From Chromera velia (Eukaryota > Sar > Chromeraceae), in the NCBI GenBank assembly GCA_018398765.1, contig JAHBMJ010000492.1, positions 9,458-46,739 on the forward strand: a stretch of 37,282 nucleotides of DNA. Reading direction: 5' to 3'. How positions within the stretch are numbered: the first letter of the stretch is position 1; each line of letters starts with the position of its first letter. Both the position numbers and the translations under genes were made by a program. A model generated the notes under the pieces. That model ran no database searches and was not told where the DNA came from. It saw nothing but the letters and a program-made list of their open reading frames with translations. Below are positions 12,002 to 21,833 of this stretch, one piece after another.

Positions 12002-14879
12002 AATGAAAGAAAGAAAGACTCGTTCCCCTTTGCCCCCCCTTCTATTTGCGTGTACTGTGCGGCTGTCTGCCCTGAGGTTTCCTCGACATACTCCCTGGCC
12101 TTACCATCAACCACTGCATTCCTTCCACTGCCTGCCAATTCCAAAGTTGCCGGCTGCTGGATGGATGGATGGATGCGAGCGATAATTTTGTTCTCTCTCA
12201 GTGGTTTGCATGAGTGAATTCGCTTGTCTGCAGGTACGCGGTCATCGACGAGCTGGTGAGTCTATTCTTCTCTGCTCCCTCGAGCAGTGAGGACTCTGTC
12301 AGGTGTCCTTGAATTTCTCTCCTCGTCCATTCTACCCTTCCGCATCTTCTCATTCTCCGCTCACCCCCCGTCCGCAAATCTTGCAAGGCCGCCCCTTTTT
12401 CTCTCCTGGCCGGGATGTGTTTCCTGCTGTCCCTTCTTGATTCGTTTTTGTGGCTTTCCGTTGAGTTGTACTGATGGTGAGTGGCTGTGGGAAGCGGAAG
12501 AGAAAGAGCACGAGAAAAGAGAAAGAAACGTACAGGAAAGAAACGGATCAACTGACTTGACTGACCGCATGCCAAGCGGGGAGCCGTCCGTTTGTCGATG
12601 GACAGAGAGAGAAGGGATGGATGGAACAGAGCGGGAGGGAGGAACTGATTCATTCTCTTTCGTGTTTGCTTAAGATCCCCGCTGGTTTTTGGCTTGCAAA
12701 TACAGATCCGTTTGTGTTGCAGTGTGGTTAAGAGGCTCGAGAAAAGACGAGCCTTTTTTCCGGCCAAAAAGAAGTGCATGCACTGATTGAGCTGTACGTT
12801 GCAAAGATCCTACCAGGGCGGAAGAGTAAGGCCACTTCACATGGAAACAAGGAGGCATCAGACATTCTTGCCCCGTTGGATTTGGTGTTCCTCTTTTGAA
12901 ATTCTTTTCTCTTCCTGTATTTTCTTTTCTTGTCTATGACGTGCAGCGAGAGAGACTTCCGAACGGCCAGAGCTGGCGCAGTCTGTTCTTCGAGAAGGCC
13001 AAAGCTCTCCTCCTTCCCTCCACAGGCTCAGATACCAAGGCCGCCACAAGCCTCTCTGATGCTGCCCTTGCACTGAACCTGAAAGCATGGGAAGCCTTCA
13101 AGGAGTGGGGCCATGACAAGATCGTGTTCAAGTCCGACCAGTCACCTCAAATCATGTCTGTTGCCCAAGTGCTTCACGCAGGTATGTGGGTGCATAGACT
13201 CCCGTGGCATCTTCTTCCTTCTCTTTCCCTGTTCATTTGTCTGTTGGTCTGCACGTTGGCCAGCTGAGCGGAAAATCTTCTCGCACTCCAGTTCTCTCTG
13301 ATTGAATAAAGAAAAGGATTCAAGACGAACGGATTGAGTCATCGGGGGACCCCCTCAAGTCGATCAGGGAAAGATGTCATGAAGCTAGACCTTCAGTCTG
13401 ACTGTGGGCTTCAGAATAGCAGAGAGCAGGCGAGAGAGAATCGGCCTCTCATCGAGGGAGGGACAAAGAAACACACAGAGAAAGTTTTGCAGACTTCTCA
13501 GACGATGCCAGGCATCTCAGGCGTCTATCTAGGCCGTGCACAAGGGCATGCAGTGGACCTTCCTGTTCCTTCCTTCTTGTCTCTTCTCTTGTCTTCTCTT
13601 CTCTCTCTAGCCGTCTGCCTAGCTGTCACGCATTCATTCTGCATGCTTGCCTGTTTACCTATGCACCCATGTTCACTCACTGTATTCGTACTGTGTTCTG
13701 TCTTTGCCTTCAGGTTACGCCTCCTGCACGGGTCTCTCGATTTTCCTGGTCAACCTTTGCAGAGCCGCCGGCATCCCGGCCCGCATGGCTGGTCGGTCTG
13801 TGCGTTTATTTTTATTTGTTTTGGTTTGCTGCTTTGTATGGTGGATGTCTGACACCCAAAATATGCCTGGAAGAACGTTTTCTTGGGAGCGGATCCGTGG
13901 CACGTGGGCGTGCTGCCGATTCGACTTCCAATTTGGATGGAGAGGTGCTGGATGTGTGTGGTGTGATACCCTCCCTGCCCACCGTTGCTTGTGTCTCAGG
14001 GAGGTCGATCCTGGTGGAACACTTACTGACAGGAAGAAGAATTTGAGAGAAGACTTCATGCGCCTCCACTTTGTGCATCCTTCCTTCCCTCATTCTCTCA
14101 CTCACTCACTCACTCATTCATTCATTCATTCATTCATTCATTCATTCATTCATTCCCCTCCTTCCTTTTTGGTCCTGCATGCAGGCACCCCTCTATGGAA
14201 CACGGAGACGGGGGGGAACCACAGCTGGGTGGAGATTTGGACGGGAGCTTCGGGGGGCTGGGTGTTCACTGGGGCTGCCGAGCAGAGTCCTGACGGATTC
14301 AACAGGGGCTGGTTCTTTCCCGAGCCTGTGCAGGTTCGTTGTCTCGGTGTGCGTGTGTGCTTTTGCGCGCGCGCGCGTCTGTGTGTGTCTGCGTGCGCGT
14401 GTGCGTGTGCGTGCCGCTGAGAACACAACACAAGAACTTGAAGTTTGTAACGCTGCTTCAAGAAGGGCCGCATGGCATTTTCCTCGTGGATCTTTGTGTT
14501 GTCCTAGCACCGCTTTGTTCTGATCATTGTGTGCGTGAGAGAGAGAGACCGCAGAGAAAAAAAAAAGTAAAGCCGAATAGAAGGAAACGAAAAGAGAAAT
14601 TGTTGGGGAGCAATTCTGACACATATTTGCAAGTCACTACACTCACACCCCGGCTCCCTCGGTGTATGAATGATCTTGCAGAAGCAAATACCCGGAGATA
14701 AATACAAGGCAATCTTTGCGACCAGCTGGGGGTGGAGGGATTCCAAGTCGGGGGACCTTCTTCCTGAGTTTCCCTTCAGTTGGACGGACCCGAAGAAAAT
14801 GGTCGTCAGGGGAGTCGACAGGACAAGCGACTACCTCGCCCTCCTCCCCCCCTCCGAGTCAACGACCACCACTGTATGA
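11292..14879 (+). CDS. Secreted transglutaminase-like superfamily protein, 6 exons
   Basis: Inferred exons are 11292-11683, 12234-12255, 12947-13181, 13714-13791, 14185-14333 and 14682-14879. They total 1,074 nt, or 357 aa, and end in TGA, with phases agreeing at every junction. Exon 2 is only 22 nt and encodes YAVIDEL. Residues 1-19 form a clear signal peptide, so the product is probably exported or enters the endomembrane system. The papain-like transglutaminase core shows the nucleophile in GYASCTG (Cys221) followed by GIPARMAG, and the histidine in GGNHSWVEIW (His255). The usual third residue, Asp, is not obvious in the following WVFTGAAE segment. The motif set resembles bacterial and protist proteins with a transglutaminase-like core and an N-terminal helical region, for which I know no defined substrate. 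Cysteine protease, amidase or cross-linking activities are all possible. Confidence 0.87.
14098..14157 (+). repeat. (CTCA)n-(ATTC)n microsatellite
   Basis: Tetranucleotide array in intron 4 of the transglutaminase-like gene. A shorter (CT)n(GT)n run at 11957-11997 lies in intron 1, and GC/GT alternation at about 14360-14415 lies in intron 5. Confidence 0.9.
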
Positions 14880-16146
14880 CATGCAGCATGTCAGGGTGGA
14901 CTGATCGAATGCAAGTATACAGACCCGTGCTCATCTGTCACTGGCAATGACTTAAACATGGGAACTAGCGTAGTTACCAAGCTCTGAAATTATCGAGTTC
15001 GAATTACTTCCTAATTAACCATGTATCTACACACATCAACTTTTGAAAACACTTCAATTAGCTATAAATATTGTTTATAATAACTTTATCATCATTATAC
15101 GCCATCGTCGTTTGCCTATATAGCTAGACTAGTGGTCTAGCCTACGACTTGGATTTGCCCTGGAGACCTTTTTTTTTTTCCCTATAAAAATTACCCCTAG
15201 ATAGGATAGGATGGGATTTTATGTTCCGGGAATCCCCGCGGTCCACTGCCAGGTATCGGCTAAGATTCGGCTTGCACTGATAAAAACTAAAAATTTATAG
15301 GATGTCGATGAAACTACTAGTTGACGTTTTAATAATAATCGTAAAAGTGAACCTGTTTTTCAACCTGCTAGTCAACTTGATTCAATTCATAATTTTAAAG
15401 TTAACTTTGAACCTTGAACCTTTTTATATATAATTAAGGCTTTCATCTAGGGTTAAATGCCTAGAATATGCATGGATAAAATTCTAATAGTCTACTAATA
15501 TACTATACGGTTAGGAGTAACTACCAGGGGTTTTGAGGGTAGCCTTATTTACTCCAAATTGGGTATAACCGACGATTCGTAACTATAAGGGGGTCCACCG
15601 CACCTGCCATTGGCACTACCAAGATGAAAGGTTAAATCAATGATACTTCAACTATACTTCGTCAACTTAGACTCAACTAATAATTTAACAAGTTAAATTA
15701 CTTAAATTAAGTGTATACGAGATCTTAAAACCTAGCTTAAAACGGTTGTTCATCCATTTAAAACGTGTTTTAAACTTGAATTGTTTTTTATTTATCTTTT
15801 AACAGTTTTTAACCTATGATTATACTAAAAATACCCTACCACCGCTACCATAGTAACCTAGATGGTAACCCAACCTATAAAAGTACTACTACCGTAACCA
15901 CGATTCTGGTTACTGTGCGGCCGTCAGGCCGCGCGAGTTACCATCCAAAAATGGTTACTCCTATCCATATAGTGTAAATTCTAATAAGTTGGCAGTTGTG
16001 CATGGTTAACTTAAAAACCGGGCCGGTGAGGCTAAGCGGCGTGAGCCACCTATGATTCAGGCTATGAAAGCAAGCATGTTAACATAGATGTTAATCATGC
16101 AGGGTACAGCTTTCTTTCAATCACGCGTTCTAGCACACTCGTTCGA
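14880..16146. other. AT-rich spacer between convergent genes
   Basis: This region lies between the stop of the transglutaminase-like gene and the stop of the minus-strand 901-aa gene. It is strongly AT-rich, dense in TAA, CCTA and TTAAAC motifs, and has no supported open frame. Composition resembles the hAT-like elements elsewhere in the window, and a GGGCCGGTGA motif occurs at about 16020, but I could not pair terminal repeats or find a target duplication. It is probably decayed transposon DNA. Confidence 0.5.
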
Positions 16147-18852
16147 TCAGTTGTCTTTTGGCAACTGAGAACTGGGATCTGTACTTCTGCCCTTGAGATT
16201 GCTGTTGGCTGAGACCAGAGTGCGGCCTTTTCCATTGCTGGCATTTCGGGGTGATACCGGGTGGGGGTCCGTACTTCTCGCTTTGAGGTTGCTGCTCACT
16301 GACAGGACATTCCGCCCTTTTCCGTTTGAAGCCGTGGGACCAGTAACTGGAACGGGGAGGGGAGAGAGCGGAGGGGGGGAAGGTGCAGGGGAGGCTGCAC
16401 TGCGCTGCGTGTGTGTTGGTGCCGCTGACTGATTTCCCCCGCCCCAGATTTGCAGTCCTCTCTGCGATGAAGGTCCCGGCGCCGCTGCTGCCGCACCCCC
16501 GACTGGATTTGAATTCCCCCCCTGTTGTTGCTGTTGCAGCTGCTGTTGCTGTAGGAGAAGCACTGGGTCTTGGGGTTGCGGCAGAAGAATGAAAAAGGCC
16601 CACATCACGAGATTCGTCAGAGCATCGAAGGTCTCTGCAAGGGGGGCGAGGTCTCGTGCCTGCACCTGTCTGAAAGCACGTTTACAGACGTGAAAAAAGT
16701 GGACAGACTCAGCCACATGGGGCTCAAAGAACCTCAACCTCTCTGCAAATTCCACCACAGCCCCCACAAAACGGGAATACCGATTTCCAGCCTGGATCGT
16801 TCTCAACGCATGGAGAAACAATTTGGTGGCTGCCATCAAACGCGTCTGAGAAGACTCAAAACGAGCAGCCACTGAAAGGCCCAAACTCGTTGGGGCGGGC
16901 CCCGCAGCAGCCGCGGTTGTTGAGGTCCCTCCTGGGGCCCCGGCATTCCCCGCTGCAGATGGCGGAGGTTGTGCAACAGCCCCTGGAGGCAACGACGGTG
17001 CCGGGGTCGGTGGGCCCACATTGGCATTGACTGGGGATGCGACACCTCCTGCTGGGTTTGCAGAAGGGGCCGGGGCTGGAGAGGGTGCTGATGAAGCAGC
17101 GCCTGGGTTGGCGGGTGTGCTTACAACGAGGGGAGATTGGAGTCTGGGTTGCTTGTGCGGGGGTGAAATGAGGCTGAGAACTATCGGGGGTATGGGGGCA
17201 TTGGTTGGAAGTGCTGCGGCACTCTCAGCAAAAAAGGACTCTCGCTTGTCCCGTTCTCTGTCTTTGTCCTTTCCTTTCGCTGCTGGTCCCAAAGAACCGT
17301 TTGTATCCCTCTTCGGTTGCTTCTGTTTGGGTTTGGGGGGGGCGACAGGTTCAGTCATCGGATGCAGCGACACGGATCCCTCTCCCTCTTTCTGTTTTTC
17401 CTTTTCTTTGTCTTTTTCTCTTTTGGAATCTTTGGAGGCCGGACGCTTCTTCGGCTTCTTCTGAACCGAATCCTCTCCGACAGGCAACTCCTTCCCTCGA
17501 CTTCCACTGGCCCCACCGCCCTCTGAAGGAGTGGGAGCTGCTGCTGCCGCTGTACCTCCCCCCGTCTTCCCCCCCTTTTTCCGTGGCGAAGAAGAAGAAA
17601 GAGCTGTCGGAACAGCCGGACTTTGTGATGTGCGCACACTGATGCTCCCACCACCGGGCGCTCCCGAGGGCGACTTCTCGCTCCCCGGAAAGCCATTCGA
17701 TGAGAGGGCCGATGCCCTCACGGACATGGAACCCCCTCCTCCCTGAAGTGAGGCGCTTACCGAACCTATCGTCGCACCCCGAGCCCCCCCACGGTTCCCT
17801 GCAGAGACACTTGGGCCGTGGAAGGACCCCAGGATGCCATATTCAGACGTGGTCATAGAGGAAGGGCCCATCATGGCCCCCGCACCCGCACCCCCCGCTG
17901 CAGACGCTGCAGCAGCAGCTGCTGCCGCTGCGGCTGCGGCTGCGGCTGCTGGACCTGTTTTCTCCTTAGTAGAGGCTCTGACCCATTCTTTCTTTACATG
18001 TTGGCGGAATTCATCCGCCACTCTCGTGTTCCCACACGCCCCCTGAACCTGCCTGACCTTCTCCAACGCACCTTGTTCGATGTCTAAACCGTCAAGGGGG
18101 AAGAAACAGGGGAACAAAGCAACAAGAGCTTCTAGCTGGTGCAATGTCAGATGGGCACTTCTTTTGACAAAAATTTCAAACTTATGAAAGAGTATAAAAC
18201 TCAGACGGAAATACCGCCCCCCCAGATCCTCCCCGAAAAGGGGGACAAAAGTCGTCACGACTTCCCGAATGTCCACCTTGTCATCTGCCGACTCAAGCCA
18301 CCTGACCACTCTTTTCACATTCTCTACCTGCCTCTGCACGGACTCTTGCCTTTTGTTGGCCTGCTTTGCCAGCATAACCAGGCCTTTTTGCTTAATGGTC
18401 AAAGGCTTAGGTCTTCTCAATAATTGGTGAAGAACCTCAGAGTCCAAGGCGTAGTATCTCTCCAGGATTCGCTTCCTCTCGAAGGTACGAATCTGGAGGG
18501 TTGAGAACCTCAAAAAAGAACTGGGATGAGCCAGTGCAGACTCGAGCATCTCAAACACATGATACTGATGGGCGGTGTCCAATTTGACCAGGGACGAGAG
18601 ACGTTCTCTCCCCTCCTCATTCGGGGGGGTCGGGAAGTGACTCATCCTCTCTCCCAGAGCCTCGGCAATGGAAAAACCCTCCAGCCAAAGGTCATAGACA
18701 TGCTCGTTGTACCAAAAGGGGTCCTGCGCTACAACGAAAACGTCCCTGAGCGAGTGGAGCTGCTCGTTGGACTGTCCTGGAGAAAGAAGACGCGCACGGA
18801 GGGCGGAGGGCGCGTCCCTGACGGCTTTAAGAATTGAAGCCAGAACGTACAT
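16147..18852 (-). CDS. Hypothetical 901-aa protein with helical ends and a disordered linker
   Basis: A single uninterrupted frame runs from ATG (18850-18852) to TGA (16147-16149), unlike its intron-rich neighbours. Residues about 1-295 are ordinary globular sequence, rich in hydrophobic and charged helical patterns. A poly-Ala tract follows (about 300-316), then about 330 residues of low complexity: Gly/Ser, Lys/Glu and Pro/Ala-rich stretches with an SKREKDKEKEKQKEGE-type charged run. A second globular, helix-like segment follows before a Gln-rich tract (LLLQQQQLQQQQQGG). The C-terminus ends in two tandem copies of a unit that begins ASNGKGR and ends RSTDP. I do not recognise the family. The helical-linker-helical layout recalls vesicle-coat adaptors, but no diagnostic lipid-binding motif is visible. 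A first coding exon upstream cannot be excluded. Confidence 0.75.
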   Translation of the reverse strand: MYVLASILKAVRDAPSALRARLLSPGQSNEQLHSLRDVFVVAQDPFWYNEHVYDLWLEGFSIAEALGERMSHFPTPPNEEGRERLSSLVKLDTAHQYHVFEMLESALAHPSSFLRFSTLQIRTFERKRILERYYALDSEVLHQLLRRPKPLTIKQKGLVMLAKQANKRQESVQRQVENVKRVVRWLESADDKVDIREVVTTFVPLFGEDLGGRYFRLSFILFHKFEIFVKRSAHLTLHQLEALVALFPCFFPLDGLDIEQGALEKVRQVQGACGNTRVADEFRQHVKKEWVRASTKEKTGPAAAAAAAAAAAAAAASAAGGAGAGAMMGPSSMTTSEYGILGSFHGPSVSAGNRGGARGATIGSVSASLQGGGGSMSVRASALSSNGFPGSEKSPSGAPGGGSISVRTSQSPAVPTALSSSSPRKKGGKTGGGTAAAAAPTPSEGGGASGSRGKELPVGEDSVQKKPKKRPASKDSKREKDKEKEKQKEGEGSVSLHPMTEPVAPPKPKQKQPKRDTNGSLGPAAKGKDKDRERDKRESFFAESAAALPTNAPIPPIVLSLISPPHKQPRLQSPLVVSTPANPGAASSAPSPAPAPSANPAGGVASPVNANVGPPTPAPSLPPGAVAQPPPSAAGNAGAPGGTSTTAAAAGPAPTSLGLSVAARFESSQTRLMAATKLFLHALRTIQAGNRYSRFVGAVVEFAERLRFFEPHVAESVHFFHVCKRAFRQVQARDLAPLAETFDALTNLVMWAFFILLPQPQDPVLLLQQQQLQQQQQGGNSNPVGGAAAAAPGPSSQRGLQIWGGGNQSAAPTHTQRSAASPAPSPPPLSPLPVPVTGPTASNGKGRNVLSVSSNLKARSTDPHPVSPRNASNGKGRTLVSANSNLKGRSTDPSSQLPKDN

Positions 18853-19315
18853 TAAATGATTTCAGCAAAAATACCTCGGGCAACAGGTCAAGAAAGACAG
18901 ATCCACACGTGAGAGTACCAGGCTAAGGATCGAAAGTGACTGGAAGGACAGAGACTTGCTCGAAGGAGACGGCGGCAAAATTCGTAGGCAGACTGACGGC
19001 TACCAAGAACGAAAGAAGTGTCTGCACTGGGAGACGTAGACAAGTTAGTCTCCATTCGCTTGAGCCCGCCGTATACCAATGCAGAACTATATAGGCGTCT
19101 TAAAGCTTCTTGAATTCGAAGTGGAAATCGCACTTGAAAAAGATGTCCAATTAACCCGACGTACTCACTGCACATGCGCACGCGGTGTGATGCACCGGGG
19201 ACATACCGGGGACGGGCGTCCGCGCGCGGTCATGTCCGCGGTCATGCATGCATGAAATGGAGACGCCATGCACGAGACGGGAACCCATCGGGAGCCCCTC
19301 AGTGCATTATGATTC
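18853..19315. other. 5' flank of the 901-aa gene up to the retroelement
   Basis: Contains a minus-strand open frame (18888-19181) with plausible protein texture but no compatible splice path into the gene at 16147-18852. The stretch stops at the left end of the retrotransposon at 19316; the last flank bases before it are GATTC. Confidence 0.5.
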
Positions 19316-19483
19316 AGCTTCCACACTTCGCATGCCCTACCGTTTCTTGACTCATCTGTTGCTAGTTTTTTTGTGCTCATACTCTGGTTTTGCTAAGCAT
19401 GATCACGCTCGAGCTTTTCCGCCTTTGCCTAGATTTCTAGGCTCTAGTGTCAGGCGGCTGCAAGCCTCGAGGATCTGCCCCCA
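19316..19483 (-). repeat. Retroelement split repeat B2 (outer 3' end)
   Basis: 168 bp, about 95 percent identical to B1 at 19997-20164 with no gaps (offset exactly 681). It begins AGCTTCCACACTTCG at the left edge of the element. A unique 116-bp segment (19484-19599) separates it from A2. Confidence 0.92.
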
Positions 19484-19599
19484 TGCCCCTGAGGTAGGCC
19501 AACAAATCGGACTATAACCCTCCGCTGGCGGACCCGTTGAATATCTGGCTACCCGAAAACAGACAGACCGGGACTCCAAAGGTAGGTGGGCGGGCGTCG

Positions 19600-19996
19600 G
19601 TCCAGTCCCCGGAAACGAAAGCCCCCGCGTATATCGCTTCCACTAGCCTGCACATTTCCGGTTTTTCAGAGAAAATAAAAAAAGGTTTTTCATCGTGCAC
19701 TTTCTTGCCGTCTCGTATGACCGTCTCCTGCTTTACTGTCTGCTCTTTCTCCTCTCAGACGCCTTCCTTACTCGCAAATGAACGTTAAACCGTCTCCCGT
19801 CTCGGGTTTTTTCATTCGTGCCCGACGCTTCTCGTTTCAGCCTTCGTACATGACGCAAGGCCTCGCCAAACGTTCCGCGTCTCCCAGGCACTGCCCCGTG
19901 TGTGGCACGTGCGCGCGTGCGCCATTGGTTCCAGCTGAACCTGCGTTCTCGCTCCGATGAACGATTCTGTCTGGGCTTTACGCAAACTCCCATTTC
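19600..19996 (-). repeat. Retroelement split repeat A2 (internal)
   Basis: 397 bp matching A1 at 26550-27998 once the hAT-like insertion is removed. Several differences between copies are of the CG versus TG or CA type. It abuts B1 directly at 19996/19997. Confidence 0.92.
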
Positions 19997-20164
19997 AGCT
20001 TCCACACTTCGCATGCTCTACCGTTTCTTGACTCATCTGTTGCTAGTTTTTTTGTGTTCATACTCTGGTTTTGCTAGACATGATCACGCTCGAGCTTTTC
20101 CGCCTTTGCCTAGATTTCTAGGCTCTAGTGTCAGGTGGCCACAAGCCTCGAGGATCTACCCCCA
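19997..20164 (-). repeat. Retroelement split repeat B1 (internal)
   Basis: Internal copy of B2. Downstream of it on the plus strand (20165-20412) is a short segment leading into the recombinase gene. Confidence 0.92.
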
Positions 20165-20412
20165 AACCCCCACACACCTACAAACTGCCGACCGGCGGCC
20201 GCCCGCCTCCGCCTGATTGCTCCCCCCCAGAGAACTTCCGTGCGTGACTGCTTGGCAGGCGGCCACCATTGCCTCAGCTTAGAGTCAGCTAAGCATCAAC
20301 GCTGCCCTTTGGCTATAATAGCTACTCGTATGTCATATACTCCTTATTCACCTTCAAAAAGTTGCTGTTCCTCTTACGTACTTCCACCTTACACCCTACA
20401 TAGGCAAAGTTG

Positions 20413-21654
20413 TTACATGCCTGCAATATGCGCTGCAATCTCTTGCACGTCTCTGGCTGTATACGCCATCCATGCGTTGACGCTGTTATGACCTAGAATG
20501 TTAACCACTACGTCAACCGGCAGCCCTGCCCTCCTCGCCGTCGTGTGGCCACTCCTCCTAAGCGAGTGTGTCGTAAAGTTTGTACACTCTCGTTCGGGCA
20601 GGCACCTCTAAATCGCCTTTCGCAGCGCCCTCTGCCATGCGTCCCGCGTGAGTGCCGTACCCTTCCACCTCTTGCCGTACCCATCCGTTGCTTGGAAGAG
20701 GGCCCCATCTCGTAGGGCCTTCTCCAGAAAGTCCAAGATGTGTCTTCCTAGCGCTGTCCCATCCGTCGCCACCAATGGTATTGGACACATCGCCCCCCTG
20801 CCGAAGGGGTCACCCTTTGACCTGTGAATATAGCATGCGATGAACGCTGGGTCACCTCTCTCCTTGAGTATGAAGTCCTCCCTCTCTCTCACCAGGATCT
20901 CACCAATCCTCTTCACAAGAAAAAACGCTAACACCGCTATTGTAGCGTTTTGTACCCTATCCAATGTCTCTTGCTCTCTCCAGAACTTTATCAACTGGAG
21001 CACTTCCTCCTTTGACAGTCTCTCCTTCTCTTTAACTTTGTTGTCTGCCAATTTCTTCAGGTCTAACCAAAAGTACCTCAAACTCTCGTGCTCCAGGGGC
21101 GGGGCGCCATGCCCCTGCTTGTGATACTACCATCTCACTGCCCCTCTTAGCGTTTCAATCTCCTCCCCTCTGAGTCCCTTCAGATGTGCAAACCCCATCT
21201 TGACATCCAGCGGACTAGCCATCGACAGCAGGTGGGGGTTCGACCTCTCCATCTTCCTCAGTGCTGCTTCATATCTCTTTTTCGTACTTGGTTCAAGCGC
21301 GGCGGCTTCAATCGATATTGCCTCTTCCATGAGCTGTCTCTTTGACGTAACCTTCCTTTCTTTTTCCTCCTTGCTCACTGCCCCTATGGCGGTGGCGAGC
21401 TGTGAATGGGATACAAACCCCGCTTCCTTTGCCTTCTTTGACAACGTCTGGACACGACCCGCCCTTGTCATCGCCACCGGCTGTGCAATCCCTGCATCCA
21501 ACACACGGCACATACAGTCATCTTGATGTGCAATTCCTGCTTACCCATTGCAGATACGTCTTCTCAGTAGAGTCTCATGTATCTAGCGTCCGTATAGTAC
21601 CACCACTCCCTATCTGCTAGGACTCTCGCTACTAATACAATGTTCCTCAGCCAT
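20413..21654 (-). CDS. Tyrosine recombinase of the retroelement, interrupted by in-frame TAR codons
   Basis: The recombinase inserts the circular DNA copy into the genome. One frame runs from an ATG at 21654 (good context, followed by GCT GAG GAA) to TAA at 20413-20415. In-frame TAG or TAA codons lie at 21610, 21583, 21541, 21127 and 20608 (lowest coordinate of each). If read through, the frame stays open to a TGA at 20296-20298. The catalytic set is complete: Arg in VKRIGEILV, HSLRRSGH, GHNSVNAW, then the candidate nucleophile Tyr in MAYTARD. Two of the TAR codons fall within or beside the catalytic domain, yet no frameshift is seen across it. Under the standard code this is a pseudogene; see the finding on TAR codons for the alternative. 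Confidence 0.85.
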
Positions 21655-21833
21655 TGCATTGCCTTCCTAGTCACTGTAACGCCTGACACACGGTTTTAAA
21701 CTCAGTCTAAAACTTATATGCGATACACCATATCTACCTATATAGTTTCTTTGAGTTACTACACTCTGTCAACGACACGGCGCTACTCCATTCGCCTATC
21801 AATCAACAAAGCCTCCCACTTTTCTATAATTGG

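Noticed and set aside
12198-12779. 193-aa minus-strand frame
   Set aside because: It lies opposite introns and the micro-exon of the transglutaminase-like gene and is Arg/Lys-rich low complexity.
18888-19181. 97-aa minus-strand frame upstream of the 901-aa gene
   Set aside because: It has protein-like texture, but no donor/acceptor pair joins it in phase to the gene, and no homology is recognised.
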